DNA from: Alphaproteobacteria bacterium UBA1303
GTDB taxonomy: Bacteria > Pseudomonadota > Alphaproteobacteria > Micropepsales > Micropepsaceae
Direction of reading: 5' to 3'
Assembly (NCBI GenBank): GCA_002307315.1
Contig: DBTZ01000015.1
Coordinates: 37,113-54,379 of the forward strand
DNA: 17,267 nucleotides
The position numbers and the translations under genes were made by a program. Positions 7,416-14,557 of this stretch are shown here, in pieces. The notes beneath the pieces are model-generated. The model saw only the letters and a list, made by a program, of their open reading frames with translations. It was not told the origin of the DNA and did not search any database. How positions within the stretch are numbered: position 1 is the first letter of the stretch; each line of letters begins with the position of its first letter.

Positions 7416-7802
7416 ATGCACCCGCCCCTTAATCAGCAGTTTCCCACTTGGCCGGAAGAACTGAATTTTGTTCTACCAAAATTGCATGAATATAAAGGTC
7501 AAGACTTTCACGAATTTAAAACTGATGATGGAAACGTCAAAAAACGCGCGACGTCGACGGCATATTGTTGTTTGCGCGGAGAAATTGAGATGACCGACGT
7601 ACAATGGAGGCGGTTAACTGAATTTATTCGGTTTGCCTCTCTCGGGTTCATCATACGCCATCCGGTGAGCGGGGCCGAAACCATCGCAAATTTTTATTAT
7701 ACCCTCTTGAAACAACAACGCATAGGGGGCGATGAGATAACAGGTTGCACCGTGCAGATCGACTTGCGGATCGGCAAAGATATTAGCGCACTACCAATAT
7801 GA
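7416..7802 (+). CDS. uncharacterised protein, possibly phage minor-tail-like
   Basis: This gene encodes 128 residues. The start is the ATG at 7416, preceded at five bases by a perfect GGAGG (7406-7410); an upstream ATG at 7404 overlaps that site. There is no signal peptide or membrane segment. A central block reads KKRATSTAYCCLRGEIEM, then TDVQWRRLTEF, a small hydrophobic run and HPVSGAETIANFYY. It ends in a beta-like stretch (VQIDLRIG). From memory this pattern (K.RR.T, then G..xMT..Q...L..F, then P.SG, then a final beta strand) resembles small minor tail proteins of siphophages and gene transfer agents, but similarity is weak and I would not name it. The base composition is AT-richer than neighbours, suggesting foreign origin. 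It stops 10 bases before the toxin-like gene, so it is probably co-transcribed with it and could be a third part of that module. Confidence 0.72.
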   Translation: MHPPLNQQFPTWPEELNFVLPKLHEYKGQDFHEFKTDDGNVKKRATSTAYCCLRGEIEMTDVQWRRLTEFIRFASLGFIIRHPVSGAETIANFYYTLLKQQRIGGDEITGCTVQIDLRIGKDISALPI

Positions 7803-7812
7803 CGTTCGGAAA

Positions 7813-8202
7813 TTGACAAAGTTATCATCAGGTGATAAGTCTATCGGCGAAGACGATCCCACGTTGGCGTATCTGCTCGATCTCGACGGTACGATGTATG
7901 TGATGGAGGACGGCCATTGGTGGAAAATAGAGGCTAATCGGGTTCCGGCCACCGAGGCAAAACCGCATGGCATCAATTATAGCCTTTGCTTTTTTTCCCC
8001 GGACGGCGAACGGCTGATCTGCTTCGACAACGCACATCCGGTTTCGACCGGTCGTCCGCCATCGAAGAAAACCGCCAAATTCAACGATCATGTGCATCGC
8101 GCCGAAAAAGCAAAACCTTACGCCTATACCAACGCCGAGATGCTTCTGAACGACTTCTGGACCGAGATAGACGTTTTTTTGAAAGACAAAGGCATTCAGT
8201 GA
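7813..8202 (+). CDS. tumE: TumE-type toxin (DUF6516 family) of a type II toxin-antitoxin system
   Basis: This is a small soluble protein of 129 residues if started at the TTG at 7813. Family-like features are the N-terminal YLLDLDGTMYVMEDG, the PHGINYSL strand, FDNAH, and the C-terminal H-x2-R-like region followed by KPYAYTNAEMLLNDFWTEIDVFL. This pattern is what I recognise as DUF6516/TumE, which pairs with an HTH antitoxin. Toxic activity is known for some family members and is not shown here. The start is uncertain: the TTG at 7813 lies 10 bases after the previous stop without a good ribosome site, and the TTG at 7864 (leading to AYLLDLDG) is an alternative. Its TGA overlaps the GTG of the next gene by four bases, so the two are translationally coupled. 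The toxin precedes the antitoxin. Confidence 0.75.
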   Translation: MTKLSSGDKSIGEDDPTLAYLLDLDGTMYVMEDGHWWKIEANRVPATEAKPHGINYSLCFFSPDGERLICFDNAHPVSTGRPPSKKTAKFNDHVHRAEKAKPYAYTNAEMLLNDFWTEIDVFLKDKGIQ

Positions 8203-8564
8203 CCAAGCAGGTCAAAATTCTCAAAATCGGCATTGCCTCGTCCGAGGCGATGAGGGCGCGGACGCTGAAAATCGCCCGCGGCGAGACGAAGCCGAAACCC
8301 GACGATCCCAAGGTCTGGTTTGCCTCGCTGGAATCGCTGGCGCAGGTGCTGTCGGCCAACAACCGGTTGTTGCTCGAAATCATCCGCCGTTCGCAGCCGA
8401 CATCGCTGAAGCAGCTTGCCGAGCTTTCCGGCCGCGCCGAAGGGAACCTGTCGCGCACGCTGCACACGATGGAGCGCTACCGGCTGGTCGAGCTTGAAAC
8501 CGTTGCCGGCAAAACGGTGCCGCGCGTGCCGTACGAACGGGTCGAACTTGCCGTTTCTCTCTGA
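8199..8564 (+). CDS. tumA: TumA-type HTH antitoxin (HVO_A0114-like DNA-binding protein)
   Basis: The protein has 121 residues from the GTG at 8199, which overlaps the toxin-like stop as GTGA. The N-terminal block GIASSEAMRARTLKIARGE followed by PDDPKVWFASLESLAQVL is characteristic of the HVO_A0114 / TumA group. Residues ~58-100 form a MarR/ArsR-like winged helix: helix LLLEIIRRSQP, a turn with SLKQLAELSG, the recognition helix around NLSRTLHTMERYRLVEL, and a short basic wing. The likely role is to neutralise the TumE-like partner and repress the shared promoter, inferred from family and context. The 3' end is GC-richer than the two preceding genes. Its stop lies 20 bases from the convergent end of cdd, with no terminator hairpin visible between them. 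Confidence 0.82.
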   Translation: MTKQVKILKIGIASSEAMRARTLKIARGETKPKPDDPKVWFASLESLAQVLSANNRLLLEIIRRSQPTSLKQLAELSGRAEGNLSRTLHTMERYRLVELETVAGKTVPRVPYERVELAVSL

Positions 8565-8584
8565 CGAACAGGTATAAGCGCCCC

Positions 8585-8998
8585 CTACTTCAAATGCCCG
8601 GGGCCGAAGGACATCGGCAGCAGTTTTTTCAGCGTCACCGTCTCGCCGCTGCCGGCCTCGCGCGCCAGATGCACGGGCGTTTTCGGTTTGGCGAATTCGC
8701 GAATGCGCTGGCGGCAGGCACCGCAGGGGCTGACCAATTCGTCGCCGCCGGCAAGCACCAGAATCTCGGCGATTTCACTATCCCCACCCGCCACCATCGC
8801 GGATATCGCTCCGGCCTCGGCGCATATGCCCACCGGATACGCCGCGTTCTCGACGTTGCAGCCGCCGTATAATTTGCCGCTCTTTCCCCGCACCGCCGCC
8901 CCCACGGCGAATTTCGAATAGGGGGCATAGGCCCGCGCCCGCATCTTTTTTGCCAGCTTCAAAAGATCGGCGGGGAAGGCCTCATTCGCCTTTTTCAT
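8585..8998 (-). CDS. cdd: cytidine deaminase
   Basis: This enzyme performs zinc-dependent hydrolytic deamination of cytidine and deoxycytidine to uridine and deoxyuridine. The 137-residue length fits the small homotetrameric type. The zinc ligands are Cys59 in GICAEAG and Cys92/Cys95 in PCGACRQ, and the catalytic Glu is Glu61. NVENAAYP and APYSKFAVGAA bind the substrate. The ATG at 8998 is preceded by GGAG six bases away and lies inside the end of the permease gene, a 17-base overlap that implies coupling. The last 27 codons are duplicated at 7176-7259, so this C-terminus may be of imported origin even though the protein looks intact. It feeds uridine and deoxyuridine to downstream phosphorylases. 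Confidence 0.95.
   Translation of the reverse strand: MKKANEAFPADLLKLAKKMRARAYAPYSKFAVGAAVRGKSGKLYGGCNVENAAYPVGICAEAGAISAMVAGGDSEIAEILVLAGGDELVSPCGACRQRIREFAKPKTPVHLAREAGSGETVTLKKLLPMSFGPGHLK
8586..8668 (+). repeat. 83-base direct repeat, right copy (inside cdd)
   Basis: This is the right-hand partner of 7177-7259, at 79 of 83 identities. It coincides exactly with cdd codons 111-137 plus two bases of the stop codon. It is part of the intact, probably functional cdd. Confidence 0.92.
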
Positions 8999-9953
8999 AG
9001 GGCACTCCGTCGTTCTTCGGCGCCGTCGCCTTACCGATGAACCCGGCGAGCAGCAGCACGGTGAGAAGATACGGCATTGCTTGAATCGCCTGGGTGGGCA
9101 CGGCGAAAGCGCCGATGTGCACGCCCTGCAGGCGGATGGCGACGGCATCCAGGAAGCCGAACAGAATGCAGGCCCAGAACGCGCCCCACGCCTTCCACTT
9201 GCCGAAGATCAGCGCGGCAAGGGCGATATAGCCCTGGCCGGCGCTCATTTCGCGGCTGAAATTGGCGTTCTGGGCGATGGCCAAATAGGTTCCGGCGATG
9301 CCGGTGAACCCGCCGCAGATCAGCACCGCGCGATAGCGCAAACCAGCGACCGAAATGCCGGCGGCATCGACCGCCTTGGGTTCCTCGCCCACCGCACGCA
9401 AGCGCAGGCCGAAGCGGGTCTTGCTCAAGGTCCAGGCGGTCAGGAACACCAGCGCGATGGTCAAATAGACCGGTAGGGTCTGCCCGCTGATCAGGTTGGC
9501 GTACACCGGTCCGATCAAGGGCACCCCCGCCAAGCTCTCGGAACCCGGAAGCGAGATCGGCAGGAAGCGGGCGGCGTTGTCCAGCCCCGGGGTCTGGCCG
9601 CCCATGTGGAACCACGCCACCGCAAACACCATGGTCAGGCCCGAGGCGAGGATGTTGATCGCCACCCCGGACACGATCTGATTGCCGCGATAGGTGATGC
9701 AGGCCGCGCCGTGTACCAGGCTCATTGCGCAGGCGACGAGAATGCCCGCCGTCAGCCCCAGCCAGGGCGAACCGGTCGCCGAGGCCACGGTGGCCGATGC
9801 AAACGCCGCCGCCAGCATCTTGCCCTCCAGGCCGATGTCGACCACCCCGGCGTTTTCGGAAAACACCCCGCCCATCGCGCACAGGATCAGCGGCGTGGCG
9901 ATGCGCAAAGTGCCCGCCAGCAGGGCGACGATCTGAAAGATGGCGTCTTCCAT
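8982..9953 (-). CDS. nupQ: nucleoside ABC transporter permease, NupQ/YufQ-like
   Basis: This is an inner-membrane permease of the BMP-type (branched-chain-like) ABC importers, probably forming a heterodimer with the upstream permease. The 323 residues contain about eight to ten hydrophobic helices. Family landmarks are the N-terminal GGVFSENAGVVDIGLEGKML, the RGNQIVSGVAINI segment, the cytoplasmic coupling loop with GEEPKAVDAAGI, and the C-terminal LIFGKWKAWGAF. The ATG at 9953 directly follows the TAG of the previous gene (9956-9954) and has GGGGAGG upstream. Nucleoside specificity is inferred from its place between nucleoside-catabolic genes; the subfamily also contains transporters of other ligands. 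Confidence 0.9.
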   Translation of the reverse strand: MEDAIFQIVALLAGTLRIATPLILCAMGGVFSENAGVVDIGLEGKMLAAAFASATVASATGSPWLGLTAGILVACAMSLVHGAACITYRGNQIVSGVAINILASGLTMVFAVAWFHMGGQTPGLDNAARFLPISLPGSESLAGVPLIGPVYANLISGQTLPVYLTIALVFLTAWTLSKTRFGLRLRAVGEEPKAVDAAGISVAGLRYRAVLICGGFTGIAGTYLAIAQNANFSREMSAGQGYIALAALIFGKWKAWGAFWACILFGFLDAVAIRLQGVHIGAFAVPTQAIQAMPYLLTVLLLAGFIGKATAPKNDGVPYEKGE

Positions 9954-11060
9954 CTACGCCTCCCCGCCCAAACGCCGGCGAAACGGCCATTCGAACCACG
10001 GCCGCGTCATCTGCGCCAGGGCGCCCGAGAACAGGATCACCAAGCCTTGGATCGCCACCACCATCTCGCGGGTGACCTGCGGCATCTCGAAGGACAGCTC
10101 GGCCCCGCCCTGTTGCAACGCGCCGAACAGCAGCGCCGCGAACGCGATGCCGACCGGATGGTTGCGCCCCATCAGCGCCACCGCGATGCCACCGAAGCCG
10201 TAGCCGAGGGCGTAATCCAACAGCAGCCGGTGATGGACGCCGAGCACCTCGTTGACGCCGACGAAACCGGCCAGCGCCCCCGACAGGCACATGGCGACGA
10301 TAATCATCCGCTTCTCGTTCACCCCGGCATAGCGCGCGGCGGAAGGGTTGAAGCCGAGCAGCCTCAGCTCGTAGCCCCACGGCGTGCGCCAGATCAAAAG
10401 CCAGACCACAATGCCGCAAAGCACCGCCAATATGCCGGCCACGTTGAAGGGCGATCCGTGTACGGATATTCCCATGCCGTCGAGCCAATCGGAAAACAGC
10501 GGCAGTTGCGCAGCGCTTAAGAAATCGCGGCTTTCCGGCGACATATTGCCCGGCCCGATCAGCACGTTGACCATCAGATAGACCATCAAAATCGAGGCCA
10601 GAAAGTTGAACATGATTGTGGTGATGACGATGTGGCTGCCGCGATAGGCCTGCAAATACGCCGGCACCGCCGCCCAGGCTGCGCCGAACAGGGCCGCCGC
10701 CGCCACCGCCACCGGGATCACCAGCCAGCCCATGCCGGTATGATCGAGCGCCAGCGCGACCAATCCGGCGCCCAGGCCGCCGATATAGGCCTGGCCTTCG
10801 CCGCCGATGTTAAACAGCCCGGCATGAAACGCCACCGCCACCGCCAGGCCGGTGAAGATATAGTCGGTGGTGTAGAACAGCGTGTAACCGACGGCCTCGG
10901 AATCGCCGAAGGCGCCGGAGATCATCACCTCGACCGCGCGGATCGGATTGCCGCCGATCGCCAGCACCACCAGACCGGCGGCGAGGAACGCCAGCACCAC
11001 ATTGGCCAGCGGGATGACCACAAGATCGACAATGGCGGGAAGCTTTTCGCGCGCCCTCAT
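9954..11060 (-). CDS. nupP: nucleoside ABC transporter permease, NupP/YufP-like
   Basis: This is the first of the two permeases, with 368 residues from the ATG at 11060. A long N-terminal hydrophobic helix (around PLANVVLAFLAAGLVVLAIGG) is followed by many more. Landmarks are TGLAVAVAFHAGLFNIGGEGQ, the PAYLQAYRGSHIVITTIMFNF region, the coupling loop with LLGFNPSAARYAGVNEKR, and GFGGIAVALMGRNHPVGI near the C-terminus. The ATG overlaps the ATPase stop by four bases (ATGA, 11057-11060) and AGGGAG lies upstream, so the start is well supported. The open frame extending to 11438 is opposite nothing conserved and is not part of the protein. Confidence 0.92.
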   Translation of the reverse strand: MRAREKLPAIVDLVVIPLANVVLAFLAAGLVVLAIGGNPIRAVEVMISGAFGDSEAVGYTLFYTTDYIFTGLAVAVAFHAGLFNIGGEGQAYIGGLGAGLVALALDHTGMGWLVIPVAVAAAALFGAAWAAVPAYLQAYRGSHIVITTIMFNFLASILMVYLMVNVLIGPGNMSPESRDFLSAAQLPLFSDWLDGMGISVHGSPFNVAGILAVLCGIVVWLLIWRTPWGYELRLLGFNPSAARYAGVNEKRMIIVAMCLSGALAGFVGVNEVLGVHHRLLLDYALGYGFGGIAVALMGRNHPVGIAFAALLFGALQQGGAELSFEMPQVTREMVVAIQGLVILFSGALAQMTRPWFEWPFRRRLGGEA

Positions 11061-12586
11061 GCGGCATCTCCCTTCCACACGTTGGCCATCATCAGGCCGA
11101 TGGTGCGCTCGTCGGCTTCCTCGCCCGCCACCTCGCCGACGATCTTGCCGCCGTACATCACCAAAATGCGGTCGGACAACCCCATGATCTCGTCGAGTTC
11201 GCATGACACCAAAAGGATCGCGCAGCCGCCATCGCGCAAGGCCATCAATTGGCGATGGATGAATGCGATGGCGCCGATGTCGACGCCCCGCGTCGGCTGA
11301 CCGGCGAGCAGCACCTTGGGGGCGCATGCGATCTCGCGGGCGATGACCAGCTTCTGCTGATTGCCGCCGGAAAAATGCGCCGCCAACTGTTCGATGCGGC
11401 GCGGGCGCACGTCGAAGCGCTCCATCAGATCGCCGCAATGGCGGGCGATAGCGGCCCGGTCGATCAGCCCGTTCGGTCCTTTGAACGGAAGTACGCGCTG
11501 GCGGCCGAGCATGCCGGTTTCGGCGGCGGTGAACTGCCCCGCCATGGCATATTTCAGCCGGTCCTCGGGCACATGGGCCAGCCCGAGCGTGCGCATCTCG
11601 GATGCATCGGCCGGATGGCGCGGGGTGATCTCGCGCCCGCCGATGCGGATAAGGCCGCCGGTAGGTTTCAGTATGCCGGAGAGGATTTCCAACAGCTCGC
11701 CTTGGCCGTTGCCGGAAACCCCGGCGATGCCGACGATCTCGCCCTCGTGCAGAGTAAAGCCGACATCGTCGAGCAGCGGCACGCCGCCGGCGGCCAGCGA
11801 AAGATGCTCGACCGTCAAGGCCGCCGCGCCGGGGGATGCCTTAACCCGTTCGATCTGCCAATGCACCTTGCGCCCGACCATCAATTCGGCGAGTTCCTCG
11901 CGCGTGGTGTTCGGCGTTTCGCGCATCGCCACCACTTTTCCCGCGCGCATCACGAACACCAGATCGGTCGCCGCCATGATCTCCTTGAGCTTGTGCGAGA
12001 TCAGGATCACCGTCGTGCCCTGCGCTTTCAGCGCTTTCAGGATGCGGAAAAGCCGGTCGGTCTCCTGCGGCGTCAGCACCGCGGTCGGCTCGTCGAGGAT
12101 CAAAATCCGCGCGCCGCGATAGAGGCATTTGAGGATTTCCACCCGCTGCTGCTCGCCCACCGGCAGATCGGAAATCCTGGCGTCGGGCGAAACCTGCAAG
12201 CCATATTCGTCCGACAGACGCTGCAGCTCGGTGCGCGCCGCCGCAAGACCGGCTTCGAGCAAAGCCCCCTTCTCCGCCCCCAGCACCACGTTTTCCAGCA
12301 CGGTGAAATTTTCCACCAGCATGAAATGCTGATGCACCATGCCGACGCGATGCTTAATCGCCTCGGCCGGCGAATCGTGGCGCACCGCCTTGCCGTCGAT
12401 CAGAATCTCGCCGGCATCGGCGCGATACATGCCGTATACGACATTCATCGCCGTGGTCTTGCCGGCGCCGTTCTCGCCGACGATGCCGGCAATCGTCCCC
12501 GGCGGCACGGCCATGTCGACCCCGGCATTGGCGCGCACGGCGCCGAAGCTTTTCTCCAAACCGCGGAGTTCGATGGCGGGTGTCAT
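11057..12586 (-). CDS. nupO: nucleoside ABC transporter ATP-binding protein (double ATPase)
   Basis: A 509-residue cytoplasmic protein with two fused ABC domains powers uptake through the two permeases. Domain 1 has Walker A GENGAGKTT (residues ~37-45), a signature region LPVGEQQRVEIL and Walker B LILDEPTAVLTP. Domain 2 has a degenerate Walker A (GVSGNGQGE, no Lys), a canonical signature FSGGNQQK, and a Walker B whose Glu is replaced by Gln (LLAGQPTRGVD). This asymmetry is typical of the sugar/nucleoside double ATPases, so one ATP site is probably weak. The ATG at 12586 has GAGG at a good distance, and the gene begins 7 bases after the binding-protein stop. Confidence 0.93.
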   Translation of the reverse strand: MTPAIELRGLEKSFGAVRANAGVDMAVPPGTIAGIVGENGAGKTTAMNVVYGMYRADAGEILIDGKAVRHDSPAEAIKHRVGMVHQHFMLVENFTVLENVVLGAEKGALLEAGLAAARTELQRLSDEYGLQVSPDARISDLPVGEQQRVEILKCLYRGARILILDEPTAVLTPQETDRLFRILKALKAQGTTVILISHKLKEIMAATDLVFVMRAGKVVAMRETPNTTREELAELMVGRKVHWQIERVKASPGAAALTVEHLSLAAGGVPLLDDVGFTLHEGEIVGIAGVSGNGQGELLEILSGILKPTGGLIRIGGREITPRHPADASEMRTLGLAHVPEDRLKYAMAGQFTAAETGMLGRQRVLPFKGPNGLIDRAAIARHCGDLMERFDVRPRRIEQLAAHFSGGNQQKLVIAREIACAPKVLLAGQPTRGVDIGAIAFIHRQLMALRDGGCAILLVSCELDEIMGLSDRILVMYGGKIVGEVAGEEADERTIGLMMANVWKGDAA

Positions 12587-12593
12587 GATAGCC

Positions 12594-13601
12594 TCAATAA
12601 ACGCAACGGCCGTCGCTTTCGTAATCGTGAACCTTGATCTTACCGGAAATGATGTCGGCCTTGGCTTGATCGACCTTCGCCTTCATCGCCGGGGTGACGA
12701 GCTTTTTGTTGTATCGATCGTAAGCCCAATCGACGCCGCCGTCCTTCAGGCCGAGCACGACGTGGCCGGGTTTCCAGGTGCCCTTCGTTTCCGCCTGCGC
12801 CGCATCGAAAGCGGCGACATCGACCCGTTTCACCATCGAGGTCAGCATGGTTCCCGGATGCATGTAATTCTGGTTGGAATCGACGCCGATGGCGAGCTTA
12901 CCGCGGTCGGCCGCCGCTTGCAGCACCCCCATGCCGGTGGTGCCGGCGGCGGCGTAGACCACATCGACGCCGCGGTCGAACTGCTCGCGGGCGATTTCCG
13001 CGCCGCGCGCCGGATTGGTCCAGGCTTCCGGCGTCGCCCCGGTCATGTTCTGCAGGAACGTCGCCTTGGGATCGGCGTATTTGATGCCTTGGCCGTAGCC
13101 GCAGGCAAAGCGGCGGATCAACGGCACGTCCATGCCGCCGACGAAACCGATCTTATGGGTCTTGGACGCCATCGCCGCCAAAACGCCGACCAGGAACGAG
13201 CCTTCCTCTTCCCTGAATTCGACCGACAACACGTTGGGCATATGGATGTTGCCGTCGATCAGCACGAACTTGGTGCCGGGAAAGGCCCGCGCCACGCGCT
13301 TGACCGCATCGGTCTGCGAGAAGCCGACGCCGATGATCGGGTTGCGGCCGCGCGAAGCGAAATGGCGATAAGCCTGCTCGAACTGGGTTTCGCGGCTGAC
13401 TTCGAAATCGACGTAAGGAATGCCGGTCGCCGCCTTGAAGCGCTCGGCGCCGCGATATAGCGCCTCGCTGAACGAGCGGTCGAACTTGCCGCCCATGGCG
13501 TAGACATAGGCCGGGGCGACCGGACGACCGGCGGCAAGAAACGCCGTGGCGGCAAACGCACATGCCAAGGCCGCAATACGCCGGATACCGCCGCGCTTCA
13601 T
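12594..13601 (-). CDS. BMP-family nucleoside-binding protein
   Basis: The 335-residue periplasmic substrate-binding protein of the adjacent ABC system belongs to the Bmp/PnrA (Med) family. The N-terminus has a basic start and hydrophobic core (KRGGIRRIAALACAFAATA) ending near LAAG. There is no lipobox cysteine, so it is likely a soluble exported protein and not a lipoprotein. Family blocks are GGKFDRSFSEALYRGAERF, GVGFSQTDAVKRVA, FVLIDGNIHMPNV, the KIGFVGGMDVPLIRRFACGYGQG region, and VVYAAAGTTGMGV followed by IGVDSNQNYMHPG, which contacts the ligand in relatives. The ATG at 13601 overlaps the deoC stop by four bases, with AAGG upstream. Specificity for purine or pyrimidine nucleosides cannot be told from sequence. 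Confidence 0.92.
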   Translation of the reverse strand: MKRGGIRRIAALACAFAATAFLAAGRPVAPAYVYAMGGKFDRSFSEALYRGAERFKAATGIPYVDFEVSRETQFEQAYRHFASRGRNPIIGVGFSQTDAVKRVARAFPGTKFVLIDGNIHMPNVLSVEFREEEGSFLVGVLAAMASKTHKIGFVGGMDVPLIRRFACGYGQGIKYADPKATFLQNMTGATPEAWTNPARGAEIAREQFDRGVDVVYAAAGTTGMGVLQAAADRGKLAIGVDSNQNYMHPGTMLTSMVKRVDVAAFDAAQAETKGTWKPGHVVLGLKDGGVDWAYDRYNKKLVTPAMKAKVDQAKADIISGKIKVHDYESDGRCVY

Positions 13602-14533
13602 TTCTTCGCCTTGCACTTGGCCGCAAAATCTTCCAGCACCGCTTCGATATTGGCGAGCAGGCTGGAGGCGCCGATGCGGAACAGCTTCGGCGTCAGCCAC
13701 GCCTCGCCCAGCTCGGTTTCCATGATGCGGAAGAACAAGAGCGCATCTTGCGGCATCGAGATGCCGCCCGCCGGTTTGAAGCCGATGCGAATGCCGGTGC
13801 GCGCATGCCAATCGCGAATGCAGCGGGTCATCACGATGGCGGCTTCGGGCGTGGCGTTGATCTTTTCCTTGCCGGTGGAGGTTTTGATGAAATCCGCCCC
13901 CGCCAGCATGCAGGCGACCGATGCCTTGGCGATATTGGTCGGGGTGGCGAGATTGCCGGTGCCGAGGATCGCTTTAAGATGCGCCGCACCGCAGGCTTCG
14001 CGGAACAGACGCACCTCATCGTAGACCGCCCTGAGATTGCCTTCGAGCACATGGCCGCGGCGGATGACGATGTCGATCTCGGAAGCGCCAGCGGCAACCG
14101 AGGCTTCCACTTCCTTGACCCGGCAGGCGAGCGGCGACAGCCCGTCGGGAAACCCGGCGGAAACGGCAGCCACCGGAATGCCGCTGCCCGCCAAGGCCTC
14201 GACCGCGGTTGCGATCAGTTCGTGATAGACGCACACCGCACCGGTGGTGATGCCTTTTACGCCCAGCGCGGCGGCGGTCGCCTTTTTCAGCGGCGCCTTT
14301 GCCTTGGCGCAGAGCTTCCGCACCCGCTCGCAGGTGTCATCGCCCGACAAGGTGGTGAGATCGATGTGGCCGATGACCCTGGCCAGCAGCGCAACCTTGG
14401 CCGCCCCCGCCGGGGGCTTCCGGCCTTTGAGCGCCGCCACAGCCCTTGCCGGCGCGGCAGGCGACACCTTCTGCACGGCGATCAGGTCGGGATCGTAGTC
14501 GTGGATCGGATTGCGCTTTCCCCCGTCTGGCAT
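13598..14533 (-). CDS. deoC: deoxyribose-phosphate aldolase
   Basis: The enzyme cleaves 2-deoxy-D-ribose-5-phosphate to glyceraldehyde-3-phosphate and acetaldehyde, the last step of deoxynucleoside catabolism. This is a TIM-barrel class I aldolase. The Schiff-base Lys is in FIKTSTGK (~residue 217), the second catalytic Lys in GFKPAGGI (~253), and the catalytic Asp in EIDIVI (~154). The 311-residue length matches the longer bacterial form, with an N-terminal extension of ~50 residues before LLARVIGHIDLT. I chose the ATG at 14533 because GAAGGGG lies just upstream; an ATG at 14557 with a poor ribosome site adds eight residues. It is the first gene of the salvage operon. I found no secure promoter in front of it. 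Confidence 0.95.
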   Translation of the reverse strand: MPDGGKRNPIHDYDPDLIAVQKVSPAAPARAVAALKGRKPPAGAAKVALLARVIGHIDLTTLSGDDTCERVRKLCAKAKAPLKKATAAALGVKGITTGAVCVYHELIATAVEALAGSGIPVAAVSAGFPDGLSPLACRVKEVEASVAAGASEIDIVIRRGHVLEGNLRAVYDEVRLFREACGAAHLKAILGTGNLATPTNIAKASVACMLAGADFIKTSTGKEKINATPEAAIVMTRCIRDWHARTGIRIGFKPAGGISMPQDALLFFRIMETELGEAWLTPKLFRIGASSLLANIEAVLEDFAAKCKAKK

Positions 14534-14557
14534 CGCATCCCCTTCTATCTCAGCCAT

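Larger units (their letters stand above)
7177..8668 (+). mobile_element. putative remnant of an integrated element in the 3' end of cdd
   Basis: A ~1.33 kb insert (7260-8585) lies between two 83-base direct copies of the cdd 3' end. It contains three plus-strand genes, opposite to the flanking operon, and its left two thirds are visibly AT-richer than the neighbourhood. One gene looks phage-tail-like and two form a TumE/TumA-type toxin-antitoxin pair. No integrase, transposase or terminal inverted repeat is present, so it cannot be autonomous. I infer a decayed prophage or integrative element whose incoming copy restored the cdd reading frame. A recombination event between related strains is an alternative. 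Confidence 0.55.

Noticed and set aside
7176..7421. An 81-codon minus-strand frame ending in the cdd tail
   Set aside because: Only the last 27 codons resemble cdd. The rest is antisense to the island promoter and the start of the first island gene, with no ribosome site, so it is a chance extension of a gene fragment.
8565..8584. A terminator between tumA and cdd
   Set aside because: The 20-base gap contains no hairpin or T-tract.
7260..8585. The island as a classical insertion sequence
   Set aside because: There is no transposase, no terminal inverted repeat, and the flanking repeat (83 bases, matching a gene end) is far longer than IS target duplications.
9606..10520. Long plus-strand frames opposite the permease and ATPase genes
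   Set aside because: The minus-strand frames encode clear ABC transporter proteins with overlapping starts and stops; the opposite frames are compositional shadows.
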